Of a stretch of 11,555 nucleotides of DNA, positions 7,886 through 11,555 are shown piece by piece (position 1 is the stretch's first letter; each line of letters opens with the position of its first letter). The DNA is taken from NCBI GenBank assembly GCA_021802595.1, contig JAJZRT010000061.1, positions 1 to 11,555 of the forward strand, given 5' to 3'. The translations under genes were made by a program, and so were the position numbers. The DNA comes from Pseudomonadota bacterium (GTDB taxonomy: Bacteria; Pseudomonadota; Gammaproteobacteria; Burkholderiales; Thiobacillaceae). Under the pieces are notes generated by a model. That model did no database searches and was not told the origin of the DNA. It saw nothing but the letters and a program-made list of their open reading frames with translations.

Positions 7886-7905
7886 ATTATAAACCGGGTC
7901 CGGTT
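7886..7905 (-). promoter_or_regulatory. Candidate hsd operon promoter with palindromic operator
   Basis: On the minus strand a perfect TATAAT -10 hexamer (7886-7891) sits directly downstream of a 14-bp palindrome, AACCGG-AC-CCGGTT (7892-7905). A start site about 7 nt below the TATAAT would leave a leader of about 40 nt before the 37-aa ORF. No good -35 hexamer is present at 16-18 nt. The palindrome occupies the -35/-10 spacer, so a bound regulator would compete with, or re-align, RNA polymerase there. Promoter function is inferred from sequence only. Confidence 0.5.
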
Positions 7906-7976
7906 CCGACGCATGAGCGGGGTCTCAGCCTAATCAGCGGGTAGATGGCCTCCGGCCCGGTCCTGGAGGGTTCGGC

Positions 7977-8372
7977 CTACCACCCATACTCGCCGACCCA
8001 GGCGCCCTTCACGTGGTCGATCCGCACCCAGCGGGGCACAAACTCACGCAGCGCCGGGTTTCGAACCGTCCCCGATAGAGCGTCTGGCGTGCACGCGTCC
8101 GGAACGCTCGTCACGATCTGCAGCGCGAGCGTTTCCGTGACCGGAATAGAGATACCGGAAGGCGCGGTCAGGGTGGGGGATTCATCAAACCGCACCGTCT
8201 TGCGCGCCATACAGGCGAACGCCAGTTCGAGCTCGACGACGAGCGGGGTTTTGCGCATGGTGAGCATGCGCTCCGCCGCCGCCGACCAGCGGACCTCCAC
8301 CGCCTTGCCGGAGACGGTGATGACGGCGCGCGATTCCCGGCCGCCCAGCCATCGAAACCCTATTCCTGCCAT
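7977..8372 (-). CDS. Conserved-looking hypothetical protein, third gene of the sigma-factor operon
   Basis: I do not recognise this 131-aa protein. The start at 8372 was chosen because AAGGAGG lies 7 nt upstream; the longer open frame begins inside the sigma-factor gene without such a site. The product begins MAGIGFRWLGG and has alternating short hydrophobic and charged stretches (AVITVSGKAVEVRW, LVVELELAFACMARKTVRF) that suggest a mainly beta fold. There is no signal peptide or membrane segment, there are two cysteines (C54, C94), and it ends in WVRIDHVKGAWVGEYGW. It starts 28 nt after the sigma-factor stop, so it is probably co-transcribed with the DUF2892 and sigma genes. It could be a partner or target of that sigma factor, but nothing in it resembles a known zinc-type anti-sigma domain. 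It ends 137 nt before the leader ORF of the hsd operon, and no clear terminator separates them. Confidence 0.75.
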   Translation of the reverse strand: MAGIGFRWLGGRESRAVITVSGKAVEVRWSAAAERMLTMRKTPLVVELELAFACMARKTVRFDESPTLTAPSGISIPVTETLALQIVTSVPDACTPDALSGTVRNPALREFVPRWVRIDHVKGAWVGEYGW

Positions 8373-8400
8373 GACCGCCTCCTTTTGAGATTGCCGCCCC

Positions 8401-8916
8401 TCAGGCGATGAGATAGTCCCGGACGAGTTCCCGGGCCCGGCGCAGGCGGCTTTTGGTGGCCGCAATGGTAAGCGCCAGGCGCGCGGCCATCTCCCGGAGA
8501 GTCAGCTCCTCGAAGTCTCTCAGGAGCACGATCTCGCGATACTGCGCGGGCAGCGATTCCAGGGCAGCAATGAGGTCGATGCGCAGCGCCTCATCGGAAT
8601 GGGTGGAAAGCCACCCCTCCATCTGGAGCTCCTCATCGGCATCGAGCCCGAACACGCGCCGCTCCAGGCGGCGGCATTCGCGCCGCACGATGGTAAAGAG
8701 CCACCCCGAGAAGGCCGCCACCGTGCGCAGTGCCTGCAGACGGCGGACCACGATGAGCAGGGTTTCCTGGACCGCATCGTCGATGTCGCTCAGCCGGCAA
8801 TGCCGGTAGGCGTACCGGCGGATGTCCGGCTGGCAGGCGCGCAGCAGCCGATCGAGTGCCGCGGGCTCGCCCCGGCGGGCGGCTTCGACCATCGGGATCA
8901 TCTCCAGGGCAGTCAT
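8401..8916 (-). CDS. ECF-type sigma-70 family RNA polymerase sigma factor
   Basis: This 171-aa protein has the two-domain layout of extracytoplasmic-function sigma factors and should direct RNA polymerase to a specific promoter set. Region 2 covers about 15-87, with the core-binding DIDDAVQETLLIVVRRL at 44-60 and the -10-reading FSGWLFTIVRRECRRLERR at 69-87. Region 4 covers about 117-166, with LESLPAQYREIVLLRDFEEL and then the helix-turn-helix stretch LTLREMAARLALTIAATKSR. Its length is typical. The ATG overlaps the DUF2892 stop as ATGA (8913-8916), and the only weak GAGG lies about 13 nt upstream, so translation is probably coupled. No separate anti-sigma gene is visible; the DUF2892 membrane protein or the 131-aa protein are the only candidates. 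The target promoters are unknown. The sigma assignment itself is secure; its ECF subgroup is not determined. Confidence 0.93.
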   Translation of the reverse strand: MTALEMIPMVEAARRGEPAALDRLLRACQPDIRRYAYRHCRLSDIDDAVQETLLIVVRRLQALRTVAAFSGWLFTIVRRECRRLERRVFGLDADEELQMEGWLSTHSDEALRIDLIAALESLPAQYREIVLLRDFEELTLREMAARLALTIAATKSRLRRARELVRDYLIA

Positions 8917-9146
8917 GGGCGGGGTGGCCTCGGTTCATTCCGGTCATGGTTTGCCAGGCGGCGACCGGCCAGGGCGCAGGCCGGACAGAACCCGAATACT
9001 GCAGTGAGCGCGAGGCCCGCCCCACCGGCCACGGCCACCCACCCCCAGCGGCCGCCGAGTTCGATGAGTCCATAGGCCGCGACGGCGGCGGCAACACCCA
9101 GGCGCACGATCCGCTCCCAGACGGGGAGATTCTTTACGTAGATCAT
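8913..9146 (-). CDS. DUF2892 (YgaP transmembrane-like) small inner-membrane protein
   Basis: This is a 77-aa protein with the DUF2892 pattern: an N-terminal NLPVWERIVRLGVA, two predicted membrane helices (about 14-32 and 35-53), and a conserved GFCPACALAG segment at 52-61. DUF2892 is the membrane part of YgaP-type rhodanese proteins and also occurs alone; its molecular role is poorly defined. Here the usual single Cys-Pro is part of a CPAC (CxxC, C54/C57) arrangement, which could bind metal or form a disulfide (inference). The C-terminal tail is short and charged (RRLANHDRNEPRPPRP) and probably cytoplasmic. The start is supported by GAGGAG 7 nt upstream. It is the first gene of a three-gene operon and overlaps the sigma factor by 4 bp, so it may sense something for that sigma factor. 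Confidence 0.85.
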   Translation of the reverse strand: MIYVKNLPVWERIVRLGVAAAVAAYGLIELGGRWGWVAVAGGAGLALTAVFGFCPACALAGRRLANHDRNEPRPPRP

Positions 9147-9163
9147 CTTCCGCTCCTCACCAC

Positions 9164-9181
9164 GGTGCCTTGAGGGGCACC
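9164..9181 (-). promoter_or_regulatory. Inverted repeat in the leader of the DUF2892 gene
   Basis: GGTGCC and GGCACC form perfect 6-bp arms around a 6-nt loop. The element lies 5 nt upstream of the GAGGAG ribosome binding site (9153-9158) of the DUF2892 gene. It could be an operator or an RNA hairpin near the ribosome site. It is not followed by a T-run in either direction, so it is not a standard terminator. Confidence 0.4.
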
Positions 9182-9337
9182 TTCACGACTAAGAGGCGTG
9201 CGGGGGTAGTTTGGATTCGCGGTGCGGGAAAAAAGGGAATCAAGGGGCGCAGTGCGAGGCGGGGATCGCCACCGTCCCGACCGCGACGGTTCACGCACTG
9301 GGACTTCCCTGACTGTGCCACCGCGATCCCAAAGTCC

Positions 9338-9380
9338 ACGGTATCCAGAAGGATGCCGGACTTGCTCGCCGGGATACCGT
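9338..9380. repeat. Perfect 9-bp inverted repeat with 25-nt spacer
   Basis: ACGGTATCC (9338-9346) and GGATACCGT (9372-9380) are exact reverse complements. The centre lies about 275 bp from the radC start and 210 bp from the DUF2892 start, so it could be a two-site operator for a dimeric or tetrameric regulator of the divergent genes. Its function is unknown. Confidence 0.5.
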
Positions 9381-9632
9381 TCCGGCTCGACCCTGCGCAC
9401 GCCTGTCCACCGACCCCAGCCGTTGCCGCGTCATGCTACGCCCTCCCGGCACGCGAAATCCAGCACGGCTTCTCCGCTTCCTCCATCCCCGACCCCGCCG
9501 CCTGCCGCACGCCACATCGCTTTGCACGCCGCCCGCCAGAGCCCGCCCACTACGCGGAACCTGGCATGCGCCGTGCGCGCCCGCGCGCCGATCTTCCGAA
9601 GGCGGCGAGGGCCGCCGAACACGGAGGACAGC

Positions 9633-10115
9633 ATGGCAACCTTTTACGTTCGCGACGAATCCACCCGGCGCTACCGCCCCGCGGCAGAATCGGAAATCCT
9701 CGACCACGCAGCGGATCTGCTCGCACCCCGTGTGATCGGCCAGATCCTCACCAGTCCCGACGCCGCCCGCGACTTCCTGCGCACCAAGCTCGCCCATCTG
9801 GAGCACGAAGTGTTCTGCTGCCTTTTTCTCGATCAACGTCACCGCGTCCTCGCCTTCGAGGAACTGTTCCGCGGCACGATCAATGGCACGGCGGTGTATC
9901 CCCGCGAAGTCGTGAAGCGCAGCTTGGCCCTGAACTGCGCCGCCCTGATTCTGGTCCATAACCATCCCAGCGGCGTGCCCGAGCCGTCCCGGTCCGACGA
10001 GATTCTGACCCAGCGGCTGAAAGACACCCTCTCGCTGGTCGAAGTCCGGGTGCTGGATCACCTGATCGTCGGGAGCGAGGGCGTCGTGTCCTTCGCCGAC
10101 CGCGGACTGATCTAG
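9633..10115 (+). CDS. radC: Stand-alone RadC-like JAB (MPN+) domain protein
   Basis: This 160-aa protein belongs to the RadC/JAB-domain family. The metal-site motif is intact: HNHPSG with H109 and H111, then D122 ten residues later (in PSRSDE), with E76 or E77 in the FEELFRGT strand as the likely acidic partner. It also has the typical [26 protein letters not shown] core (in parts: PREVVKRS at 90-97, AALILVHNH at 103-111). The N-terminal helix-hairpin-helix of chromosomal RadC is absent, as is usual for copies on plasmids and integrative elements. RadC's biochemical role is unresolved; a metalloprotease-like or nucleic-acid role has been suggested, and a repair function is disputed. The start ATG has a perfect GGAGG 5 nt upstream; an in-frame extension to 9222 is low-complexity and not credible. 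It lies 185 bp before the relaxase on the same strand, so it is part of the mobile-element core. Confidence 0.92.
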   Translation: MATFYVRDESTRRYRPAAESEILDHAADLLAPRVIGQILTSPDAARDFLRTKLAHLEHEVFCCLFLDQRHRVLAFEELFRGTINGTAVYPREVVKRSLALNCAALILVHNHPSGVPEPSRSDEILTQRLKDTLSLVEVRVLDHLIVGSEGVVSFADRGLI

Positions 10116-10129
10116 CCCGGATTTCCGGG
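10116..10129 (+). terminator. Compact hairpin right after radC (possible weak terminator)
   Basis: CCCGGA and TCCGGG form a perfect 6-bp dyad immediately after the radC stop codon. No T-run follows, so intrinsic termination would be weak at best. The left arm also pairs, with one bulge, with AAATCGGGC at 10140-10148. This gives an alternative longer hairpin over 10115-10148. Confidence 0.3.
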
Positions 10130-10300
10130 ACTGGCTCGCAAATCGGGCTCATGAGAATCCCGTAGAACGACGATCTCGCCCTGCCCCTTCCCCGTAGTAC
10201 CCCCTGAAATCCGCCCTACCCCCCGATCCCCCCCCTGCATTTCCGCGCCGTGACACTCGTAGAGGCCCGCGATCGGCGTGGGCATTCCGGAGCGGGTGAC
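10116..10300. other. radC-relaxase spacer; candidate oriT/control region with C-runs
   Basis: This 185-bp gap precedes the relaxase gene, the usual neighbourhood of an origin of transfer, but I could not match a known MobF nick sequence. It contains the overlapping hairpins at 10115-10148 and a series of C-runs on the plus strand (10184-10187, 10190-10193, 10200-10204, 10214-10216, 10219-10224, 10228-10235). On the minus strand these runs meet the pattern of a G-quadruplex. The relaxase Shine-Dalgarno GGAG ends 8 nt before its ATG. Confidence 0.45.
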
Positions 10301-11555
10301 ATGATCAGCATCAAAAACCTGAAAGGCGGACAGGGCGGCGGCGCGAACGCGGTCGCAAACTATTGCGAGCACGAGCTCGTGCTGCACCAAGAAGTCCACA
10401 CCGGGACCGAGTACACGACGGGCTATTATCGCGACGGCAGCACCCCGAGCGCCTGGCACGGCGCAGGCGCCGCAGCACTCGGCCTTGCAGGCCGGGTAGA
10501 CCGTGACGACCTGGTGCACGTCCTCGAGGGGCGCCTGCCTGACGGGTCCGACCTCACCCAGCGCGGCCACGTCACCAACCGCCGGCTGGGGGTCGATCTC
10601 ACGATCTCCGCGCCCAAGTCCGTCAGCCTGCAGGCCCTGGCCGGCGGCGACGAGCGCATGCTTGCCGCACACGACCGGGCCGTGGCCGCGGCGCTCGACC
10701 TGGTGGAACGTGAAGTCTTGACGGCCCGGCGGGGCAAAGGGGGACTCGCTCGCGAGGTCACCGGCTCCCTGGTCGCGGCCACGTACCGCCATGAGGATGC
10801 CCGCCCGGTGGCCGGCCACGTCGATCCGCAACTGCATACGCATTGCCTCCTCGCGAATGCCACGCAGCGCGCGGACGGCACGTGGAGCGCGATGGATCTG
10901 CAGTTCGGGGAAGGCAGCGTGCTGATGCATCTCGCCGACGCCCACTACAAAAACGAACTGGCGCGGGCACTCCAGGCGATGGGCTACCGCCTCCGCCGCA
11001 CCGGCGACGGTTTCGAACTCGGGCACATCTCCGATGAGCAGATCGCCCGGTTTTCCCAGCGCCGGGGTCAAATCGATGCCGCGCTGGCAGCGCGGGGCCT
11101 GACCCGTGAAACGTCAGATGCCACGGACCGAGTGCTGGCGAACCTCGCGACCCGCGAGGACAAGACGCAGGGCGATCAATCCGGGCAACGCTGGGTGTGG
11201 CGGCAGGAGGCGCGCGAGGCGGAAATCGTCCTCGACCGTCCGGCAGCCGGTTACGCGGTACCGTATCCCGACCTGTCCAGTGAGGCCGTGAAATCGGGAA
11301 CCCGCCATCTGGCGGAACGCGAAACCGTGTTCCGCCGCGACGCAGTCCGGCTTGAAGCGCTCAAGGCCGGCATGGGTGACACGAGCCTCGCCGGGGTGGA
11401 CCGGGCCATCGAGGCGAAGGCCGGCGGCCTGCTGGACGCCGGCGGCAATCAATTCACGACCCGCGACGCCCTGCACCGCGAGCAGGAAATCCTGCAGCGC
11501 GCCCGCGCCGGACAGGGGCAGGCCTCGGCGCTGATGACCCACGCCCAGGCCCGGG
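10301..11555 (+). CDS. MobF (TrwC/TraI-type) conjugative relaxase, N-terminal part
   Basis: The 418 residues visible form the relaxase domain and the beginning of the linker toward a helicase domain that would lie beyond the right edge. The protein should nick oriT through a tyrosine, stay covalently attached to the 5' end and pilot the strand during conjugation. It starts MISIKNLKGG with a candidate catalytic tyrosine Y21 in ANYCEHE and further tyrosines at Y38, Y42 and Y43. The fold-typical LGVDLTISAPKSVSL lies at 96-110. The metal-binding histidines are H164 (YRHEDAR), H179 and H181 in DPQLHTHCLLAN at 175-186. Between the first histidine and HTH there are about four residues more than in TrwC or F TraI. 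The region after about 290 (RGLTRETSDATDRVLANLAT, then QRWVWRQ) fits the relaxase-helicase connector. The ATG is preceded by GGAG at 8 nt. The frame is open to the window end. The family call is secure; the helicase part is expected but not seen. Confidence 0.95.
   Translation, partial: MISIKNLKGGQGGGANAVANYCEHELVLHQEVHTGTEYTTGYYRDGSTPSAWHGAGAAALGLAGRVDRDDLVHVLEGRLPDGSDLTQRGHVTNRRLGVDLTISAPKSVSLQALAGGDERMLAAHDRAVAAALDLVEREVLTARRGKGGLAREVTGSLVAATYRHEDARPVAGHVDPQLHTHCLLANATQRADGTWSAMDLQFGEGSVLMHLADAHYKNELARALQAMGYRLRRTGDGFELGHISDEQIARFSQRRGQIDAALAARGLTRETSDATDRVLANLATREDKTQGDQSGQRWVWRQEAREAEIVLDRPAAGYAVPYPDLSSEAVKSGTRHLAERETVFRRDAVRLEALKAGMGDTSLAGVDRAIEAKAGGLLDAGGNQFTTRDALHREQEILQRARAGQGQASALMTHAQAR

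Larger units (their letters stand above)
9147..9632. other. 486-bp intergenic region between divergent operons
   Basis: No convincing gene lies here. Open frames exist on both strands, but they are proline/arginine-rich shadows of GC-rich DNA with no family similarity. The stretch must hold promoters for the leftward DUF2892-sigma operon and the rightward radC-relaxase genes, although I could not identify convincing -35/-10 pairs. It contains three inverted repeats (9164-9181, 9271-9290 with arms ACCGTC/GACGGT, and 9338-9380). Its right half is strongly C-rich on the plus strand: 9421-9540 has 59 C and only 26 G. Such a leader resembles a Rho-loading segment for rightward transcripts. Confidence 0.6.

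Noticed and set aside
9222..9632. In-frame upstream extension of radC (137 residues).
   Set aside because: It is low-complexity Pro/Arg/Ser-rich sequence without conservation. The ATG at 9633 has a perfect GGAGG and begins where RadC-like proteins of this size begin.
10116..10300. A recognisable MobF nick site.
   Set aside because: I looked on both strands for the nick consensus of R388/F-type origins and found no convincing match, so oriT is only suggested by position.
10112..11071. A 319-codon minus-strand open frame.
   Set aside because: It is antisense to the relaxase gene, which has clear motifs (DPQLHTH), and no protein family is recognisable in the translation.

Overview
The window is a GC-rich piece of accessory DNA, probably from a proteobacterium (Pseudomonadota). 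That reading rests on base composition, proteobacterial-type Shine-Dalgarno sequences, and a TrwC/TraI-type (MobF) relaxase; it is an inference, not a species call. The combination of a restriction cluster, a stand-alone RadC-like protein and a conjugative relaxase points to an integrative conjugative element or a conjugative plasmid. No tRNA, rRNA, CRISPR array or insertion sequence was seen.

Left part (1-7839, all leftward): a type I restriction-modification operon in the order hsdM, hsdS, DUF262/DUF1524 gene, hsdR. The genes are tightly coupled: hsdM/hsdS overlap by 10 bp, hsdS/DUF262 by ATGA, and DUF262/hsdR by GTGA. HsdR carries the PD-(D/E)XK nuclease, Walker A, DECH box and later helicase motifs and runs off the left edge. 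HsdM is a long (805 aa) N6-adenine methyltransferase with a coiled-coil C-terminus. HsdS has two target-recognition domains and two repeated coiled-coil spacers. The extra gene, nested between hsdS and hsdR, is a 649-aa GmrSD/SspE-like protein (DGQQR motif plus HHIFP HNH motif). It probably adds a second nuclease or NTPase activity to the locus. Directly upstream of hsdM lies a 37-aa ORF that looks like the N-terminal tip of a different hsdM subfamily. It has the promoter-proximal Shine-Dalgarno and stops 3 nt before the hsdM start. Upstream of it are a TATAAT box and a 14-bp palindrome.

Middle part (7977-9146, leftward): a small operon of a DUF2892 two-helix membrane protein with a CPAC motif, an ECF-type sigma factor (ATGA overlap) and an unrecognised 131-aa protein. 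It may form a separate regulatory or stress module. No recognisable anti-sigma factor is present in the window.

Right part (9147-11555): a 486-bp intergenic stretch with inverted repeats and a strongly C-rich leader. It is followed rightward by a 160-aa RadC/JAB-domain protein, a 185-bp spacer with hairpins and C-runs (possible oriT or control region), and the N-terminal 418 residues of a MobF relaxase running off the right edge.

Taken together, a conjugation module (rightward) and a defence module (leftward) flank a sigma-factor operon.
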